Positions 25,165 to 33,112 of a stretch of 35,658 nt of DNA are shown here, piece after piece. The stretch is taken from assembly GCA_016927495.1 (NCBI GenBank), contig JAFGMP010000014.1, forward strand, positions 1 to 35,658. The letters run 5' to 3'. The stretch is from Candidatus Latescibacterota bacterium (lineage in GTDB: Bacteria; Latescibacterota; Latescibacteria; Latescibacterales; Latescibacteraceae). Both the position numbers and the translations under genes were made by a program. Under the pieces are notes generated by a model that was given only the letters and a program-made list of their open reading frames with translations, did not search any database and was not told the origin of the DNA. Within the stretch, counting starts at the first letter, position 1, and every line of letters starts with the position of its first letter.

Positions 25165-27534
25165 TTATCGGATCATAATCATACGTTTTGTCAAAACTGC
25201 ATTCCCGGAAGTCAACCGGTACAGGTACACACCACTTGAAACATAATGGCTGTAATCGTCTTTGCCGTCCCATATGACCGAATGTACTCCCCCGCTTATA
25301 AAAGAATCGATCAGTGTCCGTACTTTCTGGCCTGTAATACTATATATGTCAAAAATCACCGGTTTATCCTCAGGCAACGAGAAAGTAATCGTAGTCTCAG
25401 GATTGAACGGATTCGGGAAATTTTGGTTCAGAGTAATCTCCTGTGGTAATACATTATTTCTGCGGGTATCCACACCTGATACCGATACATCTCTGACACC
25501 GTATGCGCCCATATCTGATATAGTTCCGTCACCATCCTGCAACCCGGGATTACCGGCATCGATACAGGGAGAACCTGAGACAAGACGGTAATCACCGTTA
25601 TCAGAGTCAACAAACAGGGGATCACAGGAAATATTAAAAAATATATCGGATGGGTAACCTGTACTGTTCACGGTAGTATGATTGCCGAATATTTTAGGGC
25701 AATCAATAAAATTACTTACGTTATTATAGGTTATATCCGGGCTCTGATTCGCCGTGTCAAATCTATTCATCCTGATACCGTACTCACAGTTATAAAAAAT
25801 GTTATTCTCTACAACAGGAGCACAGTTACGTATATAGAGTCCGCAAATACAATCCACTACAGTATTGTTCGATACTTTCAACGATTCCGCCGTCCGTACA
25901 AAAATCCCGCTTTCGATACCTGAGCCCTCGGGGTGACCGATGACAATATTGTTGGTAATAACTGCATTTGACTCAACATGGATTGCCCCGTTATTTTCAG
26001 AAAAAAAACACATATGAACGGTAATCGGTTGTATCAGGTTTTCATTGTTCGATGTATTAAGAATCCCCTCATCAGAATAGCGGATTTCACAATTTTCGAA
26101 TATTCCTGTCCCATCTCTGAAATCAATGCCACGCCAGTCACCAGGTTGGGAAGGTGAAACACCTGAGGTAAAAACTATCGGCAGTTCAGGTTTTCCGGTA
26201 GCTTCGATAGAACCATTAATAAAAAATGAATAGTAACCGTTAAAATAAATCGTTACTCCTGGTTCAATCGTAAGCGTTACACCTGACAACACATTGAATC
26301 TATCTTCTACATATAGCGGGCTTATATCCGGTCCCCATGAAGTGTCTGAATCCAAATAACCGCCGATGGCGCCCAGTGCTTCTATGGAATTTTCCATACC
26401 GCGGTAAACGGCAACAATTCTGCCCTCGCCGCATCGTATTCCGGTAGCAAAACCGAATGTATCGATTGTTCCGATATCTCCCTCCAGTCTCCACTCCGGC
26501 AGGATTCGTACCATGCCACCTTCCGGTGTAGTTCCTGTGCAAAATAATCGTATCGTACTACCCGGGGACAGGATAATCGATTCCTGCTCGATCCGAATTG
26601 ATGCAATCGTCGGAAAATCCATAATCTCATTGGGTAATCCCTGCGATACATCCCCAATCCTAAAATCAACGGATGACACTGTATCATATCCGTCGAAAAT
26701 ATAAGCAAAACCGTCAGGATAACGATTCATTGATATTTCCGTTTGCATTTCTTTCGACCAGCCCACCTGATCCACCAGAGCATAGTCGGCGTTCTGAAGA
26801 TAAACGGTTTCCGATGATTGTGTCATATCGAACTGCAGCGGAAATTGCGGTTCTGTCAACACATAAAATCCCTTACCCGATATGCTTGTTCCAGGAGGAA
26901 CGGTATACCGGCAGTCGGAGATGATCGACCATCCCGAAATATCGACACTGGTTTCACTTATATTAAAGAGTTCAACAAATGCTTTTTTATCAGAAGGATC
27001 AGTATAAATCTCATTGATAAAAACAGGACTTTTCCCATAAGAATAACCGATTATATCGTTTTCTGCATTAGGAGTCGGCGTAGGGTCGATATTCCAGGAT
27101 AAAAGATCAGGATAGTAATACGGTTTACAGGTAGCAGCGCTTTCTCCGGCCGGAGGAGCCGGAATCACACCCAAAATCCCATATTTCAGTGAATCACCCG
27201 AATCGAAAAAGAAAAAACCTCCTTCTTCAGGCAAGTCAAATCCTGATGTATTCGAACTGTCGAGAATAAAGTAAAATCTTTTATCAATAGCCGGTTCACT
27301 GTTAATTAATATGGATATTCCCTCACCGTTCACATTCAAATTATGGTATTTTAGTTCACCCGGATATATATAAACTTCGATCCAGTCGGGATTTGTGGAA
27401 AACTCACTTATAATGATGGGTTCGGGAAGAGGATTGGCGAAAAGGGACTGTGTACAAGCAAGAAAGCCACAAATAGCAGTGATATATGTAATTTTAAGGA
27501 ACATATATTTTATTCCAAATATCCGGACTACCAT
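25165..27534 (-). CDS. Secreted lamin-tail / beta-helix protein with FlgD-like (type IX-like) C-terminal tail
   Basis: The 789-residue protein has a signal (YITAICGFLACTQSLFA); an in-frame ATG at 27504 is an alternative start. Residues about 165-240 form a lamin-tail domain (VFINEIYTDPSDKKAFVELF, ISGWSIISDCRYTVPPGTSI). A Big_2-like Ig domain follows at about 310-385. Residues 400-650 are a right-handed parallel beta-helix of the NosD/pectate-lyase type (GVTLTIEPGVTIYFNG, VSNNTVVDCICGLYIRNCAP, VENNIFYNCEYGIRMNRFD). The last 85 residues read NQNFPNPFNPETTITFSLPE ... GVYLYRLTSG, the FlgD-like/type IX sorting tail common in FCB-group secreted proteins. It overlaps the upstream gene by seven bases. 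Surface adhesion or polysaccharide binding is likely; catalysis is not shown. Confidence 0.87.
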   Translation of the reverse strand: MVVRIFGIKYMFLKITYITAICGFLACTQSLFANPLPEPIIISEFSTNPDWIEVYIYPGELKYHNLNVNGEGISILINSEPAIDKRFYFILDSSNTSGFDLPEEGGFFFFDSGDSLKYGILGVIPAPPAGESAATCKPYYYPDLLSWNIDPTPTPNAENDIIGYSYGKSPVFINEIYTDPSDKKAFVELFNISETSVDISGWSIISDCRYTVPPGTSISGKGFYVLTEPQFPLQFDMTQSSETVYLQNADYALVDQVGWSKEMQTEISMNRYPDGFAYIFDGYDTVSSVDFRIGDVSQGLPNEIMDFPTIASIRIEQESIILSPGSTIRLFCTGTTPEGGMVRILPEWRLEGDIGTIDTFGFATGIRCGEGRIVAVYRGMENSIEALGAIGGYLDSDTSWGPDISPLYVEDRFNVLSGVTLTIEPGVTIYFNGYYSFFINGSIEATGKPELPIVFTSGVSPSQPGDWRGIDFRDGTGIFENCEIRYSDEGILNTSNNENLIQPITVHMCFFSENNGAIHVESNAVITNNIVIGHPEGSGIESGIFVRTAESLKVSNNTVVDCICGLYIRNCAPVVENNIFYNCEYGIRMNRFDTANQSPDITYNNVSNFIDCPKIFGNHTTVNSTGYPSDIFFNISCDPLFVDSDNGDYRLVSGSPCIDAGNPGLQDGDGTISDMGAYGVRDVSVSGVDTRRNNVLPQEITLNQNFPNPFNPETTITFSLPEDKPVIFDIYSITGQKVRTLIDSFISGGVHSVIWDGKDDYSHYVSSGVYLYRLTSGNAVLTKRMIMIR

Positions 27535-28193
27535 GTTATGTAAAGGTCTTTATCCGGCATAAAATCAGTTCGTTCAATTATGTGCAATATACAATCATGT
27601 TCACTTTTTGTCAAGTCCGGTTTGTAATTAAATTTTAAGTTTTTAAAGTTTTGTGGCGTTGAAATGCTGAATACAGCATATTTGAGCGGTTCTTTCCAGG
27701 TTTGTGTGGTTGTCAGAATGTATCGTGCTGTCGATCCGTGTAATTTCTGGGAGTAACTGACTACGAATTCTGTCAGTCCCGTGACCGGAACGGCAAAGAA
27801 CACCACTCCGTGTTTTTCATTTTTTTCAAATGATATTGATGAAGAATCATCGGAAAGATAAACACTTATGCTGTCAGGAAATTCCATTTCCTCATTCACA
27901 GGAAACGGGTACGAGAGCGGTATGATTCTTTTTCCCGAATCATGGTTATGGAAAAAATAGTGGCCAGTGACCGATACTCTGTCATTCTGAATATTTATAT
28001 AAATTTTCTCGCTTTCAAAGAATATTCCCGAATCATATTCAGTGATATTTTCACCTTCGACATTATTATGTTGAATTGCCGATAAATCTGATTTTGCAGA
28101 AATCTGTCGAAAAAAATTGCTGTGAATACTCAGGATAACAACAACTGTCAATAAATATATAATTGCGAGCAGTAAAATAAAATATTTATTCAT
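27528..28193 (-). CDS. Membrane-anchored or secreted protein of unknown function
   Basis: The 221-residue protein has one N-terminal membrane helix or signal (FILLLAIIYLLTVVVILSIHS) and then a beta-rich external part. Phrases such as KIYINIQNDRVSVTGHYFFHN, IPLSYPFPVNEEMEFPDSIS and FVVSYSQKLHGSTARYILTT resemble domains that describe surface-exposed beta-sandwiches, but I cannot name a family. It is seven bases into overlap with the beta-helix gene, so both are probably made together. The upstream PilZ gene lies 110 bases away on the same strand. The ATG has no clear ribosome site. Confidence 0.75.
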   Translation of the reverse strand: MNKYFILLLAIIYLLTVVVILSIHSNFFRQISAKSDLSAIQHNNVEGENITEYDSGIFFESEKIYINIQNDRVSVTGHYFFHNHDSGKRIIPLSYPFPVNEEMEFPDSISVYLSDDSSSISFEKNEKHGVVFFAVPVTGLTEFVVSYSQKLHGSTARYILTTTQTWKEPLKYAVFSISTPQNFKNLKFNYKPDLTKSEHDCILHIIERTDFMPDKDLYITW

Positions 28194-28303
28194 ATACTAT
28201 GGAAGAATTGAAAATGGGTTACAAAATTTTCTGCGAAGCATCTGATACAAAATGGCTATTGAATTTGTTTAAACAGTATAACCGTAATTATATAATATTT
28301 ATT

Positions 28304-28729
28304 TCATTCACGGGGAAAATCTTTTGCGTATTTACTGATCCATTCTGCAGCGGCTTCTTTATTGGAAAGTTCTCTACCCTCGTTTTTCAGCACTTCATTT
28401 TTGTACTGTTCAATGAAGTAAATCTGTTCGATCATGCGGATATGGTATTCTGTATTAATATTGCTAAACTGGACGCCAATTTGATATTTGTCCTTGTTTT
28501 TAAAACACCAGACTACAATTCCCTCGGTTTCAAATACGGGTTCATGAATTGGGAATCGCATTTTTATCCTGGTTCCGGGATCTATTTGATTTTCCGCATG
28601 AAAGCTGAGACCGCCTTTTCCTATATCATTCAACCTTTGATCTTTATTTACCGTTACATCCTCGATATCATATTCTATCGGCATATCGGTGGGATGACGA
28701 ATATATTGGCGCATAGAGTTTTTCCCCAT
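28304..28729 (-). CDS. PilZ-domain protein (c-di-GMP binding candidate)
   Basis: The 141-residue protein has the PilZ pattern: RQYIRHP supplies RxxxR (Arg7, Arg11), and NDIGKGGLSFHAE matches the D/N-x-S-x-x-G block, with Gly instead of Ser. IDPGTRIKMRFPI and GIVVWCFKNKDKYQIGVQF complete the beta-barrel. A C-terminal helical tail of about 40 residues follows. It probably binds cyclic di-GMP and modulates a partner for motility, secretion or polysaccharide output; the Ser to Gly change might weaken binding. A second Met at residue 6, preceded by GGGGA, could be the true start. It heads a minus-strand run with the two membrane/secreted genes. Confidence 0.87.
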   Translation of the reverse strand: MGKNSMRQYIRHPTDMPIEYDIEDVTVNKDQRLNDIGKGGLSFHAENQIDPGTRIKMRFPIHEPVFETEGIVVWCFKNKDKYQIGVQFSNINTEYHIRMIEQIYFIEQYKNEVLKNEGRELSNKEAAAEWISKYAKDFPRE

Positions 28730-28982
28730 TTTGATTTATTGTCGATTTCATGTAATAAATGACCATTAATATGATAACTGAAATTTATACCCGTTGTCAA
28801 TAAAACATGTTAAAACGGAATGGTATAATTAATTTTTATATTTTTGTACAACAATATATATTCTCTATAACATTTTTTTTTGAATAATTTGGGTTACCTG
28901 ATGTTTCTTAAAAATAATTCATGTAAATTATAAGGCACAATCTAATTGGTATTTACTAAACATAATACACTAAGGCATCTGA

Positions 28983-31322
28983 TTGAAAAAAACCTTTAAA
29001 ATTGCAGTACGTAATCTGGTTGAATTTATCCTGCGCTCAGGCGATCTCGACATGGCTTTTTTCGGCGGTTCACGGCCTGTGGATGCGATACGGATTCATC
29101 AGAAGATACAGAAGTCGAGGCCAAAGGAATATACCAGCGAGGTAACCGTTTCTCACACCGTCGAAACCGACAAATACATCCTTGAAATCGGGGGACGAAT
29201 CGATGGTATATATATATACCAGGATCGGACAATCATCGATGAGATCAAAACGACATCGAAAGACCTCGATTTATTAACAGAAAATGACAATCCGTTCCAT
29301 TGGGGTCAGGCTCAGAGTTATGCGTATATCTATGCAACGGAACAAGGCCTCGACAAAATCGATGTGCAGCTTACCTATTATAATATCGACACAAAAGAAA
29401 CTTCTGAAATAAGGCGCACATTCAGCTTTACCGAACTTGAGTTTTTCTTTCAGTCGCTTGTTTTTAAATACCTCGAATGGGCTGATTTGACCGCCGAATG
29501 GCAGTGTAAACGCGATGAATCGATAAAAAAACTCGTTTTCCCCTATCCGGTATACCGTGATGGCCAGCGAGCTATGGCGGTACATGTTTACCGGGCAATC
29601 AAAAACGGTACTCAGCTTATTGTTCAGGCGCCAAGCGGAATCGGTAAGACCATGGCAGTACTCTTCCCTTCGATAAAAGCGATCGGTGAGGGTTTAACCA
29701 GAAAATTGTTTTACCTTACAGCACGGACGACCGGAAGAACGGTAGCAGAAAAAGCGATAACTGATTTACTGAATTACGGACTCAAACTAAAAGTTCTGAC
29801 CCTTACCGCCAAGGATAAAATCTGTTTTAATCCAGGAAGTGCATGTACCGGCGAGGAGTGCGAGTATGCGCGGGGGCACTACGATCGTGTGAACGAAGCA
29901 ATTCGTGATGCGTTCGAAATAAATATGTTTAATCGTAATACCATTGTAGATTTAGCCGGAAAACACCATGTCTGTCCTTTTGAGTTCTCGCTCGATTTGT
30001 CACTCTGGGTTGACTGCATCATTTGCGATTACAACTATGCCTTCGACCCGAGAGTGTATCTGAGAAGGTTTTTTCTCGAAACGACGGAGGAGTATACGTT
30101 TCTGGTGGATGAGTCACACAATCTTGTCGACAGGTCGAGGGAAATGTTTTCGGCAGAACTTTATAAAACCCCTTTTATGGATTTGAGAAAGGCTTTGCGC
30201 CATGATCTGCCCGGTATCTGTAACATTCTGGGCAGAATTAACACCCGTTTGGGCAAAGAGCGAAAGGTATGCGAGAAAAAACAGAATCCGCGAGTTGAAA
30301 AAGGATATCCGTCCGACCTGTATCCCCTGCTGAGAAAATTTTTGACCGCATCGGAACGCTGGCTGTCAAAAAATATCAAAACACCATATCGTGATACATG
30401 GCTCGACATGTATTTTGCCGTCAACGGATTTATGCGTGTTGCCGAACAGTATAATGAAAGCTATGCAACAATTTACGAGAAGTTCGAAAAAGATCTGAGA
30501 ATAAAACTGTTTTGCATCGACCCATCCGTTCAACTGAAAGAGGCGCTCGAACGCTGCAGATCTGCAGTCTTTTTCTCCGCAACAATGACTCCTGCCGATT
30601 ATTTCAGGAACATTTTAGGTATGGAAAATTCTGCCGCAAATCTTGTATTACCCTCACCCTATCCGAAGGAAAATCTCTGCGTCCTTATTAATGATACCAT
30701 ATCCACATTATATAAAAACCGCCGAAACAGTCAGTGTGATGTTGTTTCAGCACTTCATGCGTTAATCACTCATAATAAGGGTAATTACCTTATATTTTTT
30801 CCGTCATACGAGTATATGGTTTCAGTTTACGAAGCATTTAATGAACACTATCCTGAAATCCGAACTATAATACAATCACCCGGGATGACAGAAAACGAAC
30901 GAGATGGGTTTCTCAATATGTTTTCGCAGGATAACAGTGATACTATGGCCGGATTTGCCGTTATGGGTGGTATTTTCGGTGAAGGCATAGATTTTGTTGG
31001 CGACCGTCTGTCCGGCGCTGTCATAGTGGGTGTCGGATTACCCGGTATATCCCCTGAAAGAGAACTTATCAGAGATTATTTCAACGAACGTAACAGTTCT
31101 GGTTTCGAGTATGCTTATATGTATCCGGGCATTAACAAGGTTTTTCAGGCAGCAGGCAGAGTTATCCGCTCCGAAAACGACCGCGGCGTTGTTTTGCTCA
31201 TCGGCGAACGGTTTTCCGCACGGCGTTATACATCCCTGTTCCCCAGTGAATGGAATCCGGTTATCGTCAGCAACGGAGATGAAATCCAGCATGTGCTGAA
31301 TGTTTTTCGTTCACAGGTTTAA
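28983..31322 (+). CDS. PD-(D/E)XK nuclease fused to XPD/DinG-like Fe-S helicase
   Basis: The 779-residue protein starts at TTG (a stop codon lies directly upstream in frame; AAGG is seven bases before it). Residues 1-165 are a Cas4/RecB-like nuclease: GGRIDGI (Asp74), IIDEIKTT (Glu87, Lys89) and WGQAQSYAY (Gln109, Tyr113). Residues 195-770 are a superfamily-2 helicase of the XPD type. They have Walker A APSGIGKT (216-223), four Fe-S cysteines (281, 288, 293, 331), the DEAH-box variant VDESHN (375-380), FFSATMTPADYF, and motif VI AAGRVIRSENDRG. It should unwind 5'-to-3' on damaged or branched DNA and cut. No cas gene or repeat array is nearby. A repair role fits with uvrC 1.8 kb away. Similar fusions occur in Firmicutes and other phyla. 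Confidence 0.92.
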   Translation: MKKTFKIAVRNLVEFILRSGDLDMAFFGGSRPVDAIRIHQKIQKSRPKEYTSEVTVSHTVETDKYILEIGGRIDGIYIYQDRTIIDEIKTTSKDLDLLTENDNPFHWGQAQSYAYIYATEQGLDKIDVQLTYYNIDTKETSEIRRTFSFTELEFFFQSLVFKYLEWADLTAEWQCKRDESIKKLVFPYPVYRDGQRAMAVHVYRAIKNGTQLIVQAPSGIGKTMAVLFPSIKAIGEGLTRKLFYLTARTTGRTVAEKAITDLLNYGLKLKVLTLTAKDKICFNPGSACTGEECEYARGHYDRVNEAIRDAFEINMFNRNTIVDLAGKHHVCPFEFSLDLSLWVDCIICDYNYAFDPRVYLRRFFLETTEEYTFLVDESHNLVDRSREMFSAELYKTPFMDLRKALRHDLPGICNILGRINTRLGKERKVCEKKQNPRVEKGYPSDLYPLLRKFLTASERWLSKNIKTPYRDTWLDMYFAVNGFMRVAEQYNESYATIYEKFEKDLRIKLFCIDPSVQLKEALERCRSAVFFSATMTPADYFRNILGMENSAANLVLPSPYPKENLCVLINDTISTLYKNRRNSQCDVVSALHALITHNKGNYLIFFPSYEYMVSVYEAFNEHYPEIRTIIQSPGMTENERDGFLNMFSQDNSDTMAGFAVMGGIFGEGIDFVGDRLSGAVIVGVGLPGISPERELIRDYFNERNSSGFEYAYMYPGINKVFQAAGRVIRSENDRGVVLLIGERFSARRYTSLFPSEWNPVIVSNGDEIQHVLNVFRSQV

Positions 31323-31442
31323 ATTAGTTTATTCGTTGCATATTATGTGTGCTGAAATTAAATTGAATATCTGAAAAATACATGAGGATTATGTAGTCTG
31401 ATTACATTATTACACGATAAATAATAAACGGGGGATTTTTTA

Positions 31443-32477
31443 ATGAAAAAAGGAATAACACGGCGTTCGGCGCTTACAGCCGGTGCGGCAGCAGGAATGT
31501 TTATGGGATCGTCTGTCAGGCAATCGCATGCGCAGCATTTACAGAAAGTCTGGGGACAGGAGTTTATCACTCCATGGAGCCCGTCAGAAAATATGAAACG
31601 CAACTTGACACCGGGAAAAACTCCAATCCGTCTTTCATGTTCGGCGTATTGTCTGCATTTCAGTAAAGGCATGGACATAGCGAAAAGAGTAAAAGAAATA
31701 CGGGCAGCAGGATATACTGCGGCGGAAGCGAATGATCAGTGGAAACTTGCCACCGATTCGGAAATTCGTGAACTCAAAGCAATTCTGAAGGAGCACGACC
31801 TCCTGTTTTACACAATTCACCGGTGTATCAACAACATTCATCCCGATCTCACAGAACGTCAAAAGATAAACAAACAGGTTGCCGAAAACGTCGAAACAGC
31901 GGAAAGGTTAAACCTTTCGTTTATAGTGACCCACACGGGAAGCTGCAATCCCGATGGCCCGACACTCCCCCACCGTGACAACTGGAGCAAGGAAACATGG
32001 GACATTTCGGTAAAAGCCCTTAAGCAGATCATCAAAGACACATCGGGAAGCAAAGTCAATCTCGCTGTCGAAGCGCTGAATCCTTGCAATATCAACAATC
32101 CCTGGGCGCATGTTAAACTCAAAGAAGATGTCGGCGATTCGAGAATAACGGTGACGCTCGATCCGCAGAATATGATGAACACAGCCACCTATTACCGTTC
32201 GACCGAACTGGTCAATACCTGTTTCGATCTGCTGGGTGAAGACATCAGTTACGCTCATTGCAAAGATGTACTGTGGAAACCCGAAATGCTGCCGGCATTC
32301 GAATGGGTCGTTGTCGGCACCGGAACCATGGATTATGAAACTTATCTGACCCGTCTGAGTCAGCTAAAACAGACACGTCCGTTGTTTCTCGAGTTTCTTC
32401 CGGCGGAAAAATATCCGCAGGCAAAAAAATATGTCGAAGAGACTGCGGCAAAAGTGGGAGTTCAGATATATTCATAA
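31443..32477 (+). CDS. Tat-exported sugar phosphate isomerase/epimerase-like TIM-barrel protein
   Basis: The 344-residue protein begins with a twin-arginine signal (GITRRSALTAGAAAGMFMG, Arg7-Arg8). The mature part is a xylose-isomerase-like/AP-endonuclease-2 TIM barrel: IRLSCSAYCLHFSKG, AGYTAAEANDQWKLAT, YTIHRCINNIHPDLTER, LSFIVTHTGSCNPDGP, VNLAVEALNPCNINNP, VTLDPQNMMN and ISYAHCKDVLW. The Glu, Asp and His residues in these strands are placed as metal ligands. A GGGGGA ribosome site precedes the ATG. It should rearrange or epimerise a sugar or cyclitol in the periplasm. The family is often found with Gfo/Idh/MocA proteins; one is 12 kb away here. Confidence 0.9.
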   Translation: MKKGITRRSALTAGAAAGMFMGSSVRQSHAQHLQKVWGQEFITPWSPSENMKRNLTPGKTPIRLSCSAYCLHFSKGMDIAKRVKEIRAAGYTAAEANDQWKLATDSEIRELKAILKEHDLLFYTIHRCINNIHPDLTERQKINKQVAENVETAERLNLSFIVTHTGSCNPDGPTLPHRDNWSKETWDISVKALKQIIKDTSGSKVNLAVEALNPCNINNPWAHVKLKEDVGDSRITVTLDPQNMMNTATYYRSTELVNTCFDLLGEDISYAHCKDVLWKPEMLPAFEWVVVGTGTMDYETYLTRLSQLKQTRPLFLEFLPAEKYPQAKKYVEETAAKVGVQIYS

Positions 32478-32526
32478 AAATGTTTGTCACGGTTAAATCC
32501 AAAATTATTATTTCATAAAACTGTAG

Positions 32527-32546
32527 GGGCACAGATTTCTGTGCCC
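32527..32546. repeat. Perfect hairpin, 9-base stem
   Basis: GGGCACAGATTTCTGTGCCC forms a perfect 9-base stem around TT (or 8 bases around four). It lies between the isomerase and phosphoesterase genes. There is no T-run on the plus side directly after it, so it is a weak terminator candidate. GGGGCACxxx/GTGCCCC hairpins occur as dispersed repeats in many genomes. Confidence 0.65.
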
Positions 32547-32605
32547 ATTTACTCTGGGAATTACAAAAAATCGAAACAAATAAATTCTGTACAAGGAGTA
32601 GCTCA

Positions 32606-33103
32606 TTGCAAAAGGGTAATATCGTCGGTATCATCAGCGACAGCCATGATGACCGTGAAATGATCCATAAAGCAGTTGCCACCTTTAACGATGCCGGATG
32701 TTCTCTTGTGATTCATGCAGGTGATTTTGTTGCACCGTTCACCATTCGTGAATTTGAAAAGCTTAACTCGAAGTTTATCGGTGTATTCGGTAACAACGAT
32801 GGCGAAATAAAGGGATTGACAGCCCAATTTTCCAAAATCGGGTCACTTCATAAACCGCCGTATGAGTTCGGGTATAACGGTAAACGATTTTTGGTCATGC
32901 ATGAACCGGACTATCTCGATAAAAATAAGGACCGTGACGACCTCGATGTGATAATATACGGGCATCTCCACGAGATCGATATCCGTCCCGGCAAACCCAT
33001 GATCATCAATCCCGGAGAAAGCTGTTCATGGCTTACCGGGAGACCAACCGTTGTACTGCTGGATTTACTTTCGATGGGTACCGAACTGATTGACCTTAGA
33101 TAA
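32606..33103 (+). CDS. YfcE/MJ0936-type metallophosphoesterase
   Basis: The 165-residue protein has the small calcineurin-like phosphodiesterase pattern with all ligands: IISDSHDD (Asp12, His14), IHAGDF (Asp40), FGNNDGE (Asn64 region), LVMHEPD, and YGHLHEIDI with the GHxH pair. It ends INPGESC, as the family does. The start is TTG with AAGGAG seven bases upstream. These enzymes split phosphodiesters such as small model substrates or nucleotides with Mn or Ni in the cytoplasm. It lies nine bases before uvrC, so the two are likely co-transcribed. Its intact site contrasts with the eroded calcineurin domain at 4598-7003. Confidence 0.92.
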   Translation: MQKGNIVGIISDSHDDREMIHKAVATFNDAGCSLVIHAGDFVAPFTIREFEKLNSKFIGVFGNNDGEIKGLTAQFSKIGSLHKPPYEFGYNGKRFLVMHEPDYLDKNKDRDDLDVIIYGHLHEIDIRPGKPMIINPGESCSWLTGRPTVVLLDLLSMGTELIDLR

Positions 33104-33112
33104 CGTCAAATT

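Noticed and set aside
29026-29232. Minus-strand 68-codon frame in the helicase gene
   Set aside because: It is a shadow of the nuclease domain, with no ribosome site or recognisable protein.
28983-29500. Possible CRISPR locus because of the Cas4-like domain
   Set aside because: I see no spaced direct repeats and no other cas gene in the window. The nuclease is part of a helicase chain.
32527-32546. Rho-independent terminator
   Set aside because: The stem is good but no T-rich tract follows directly on the plus strand.
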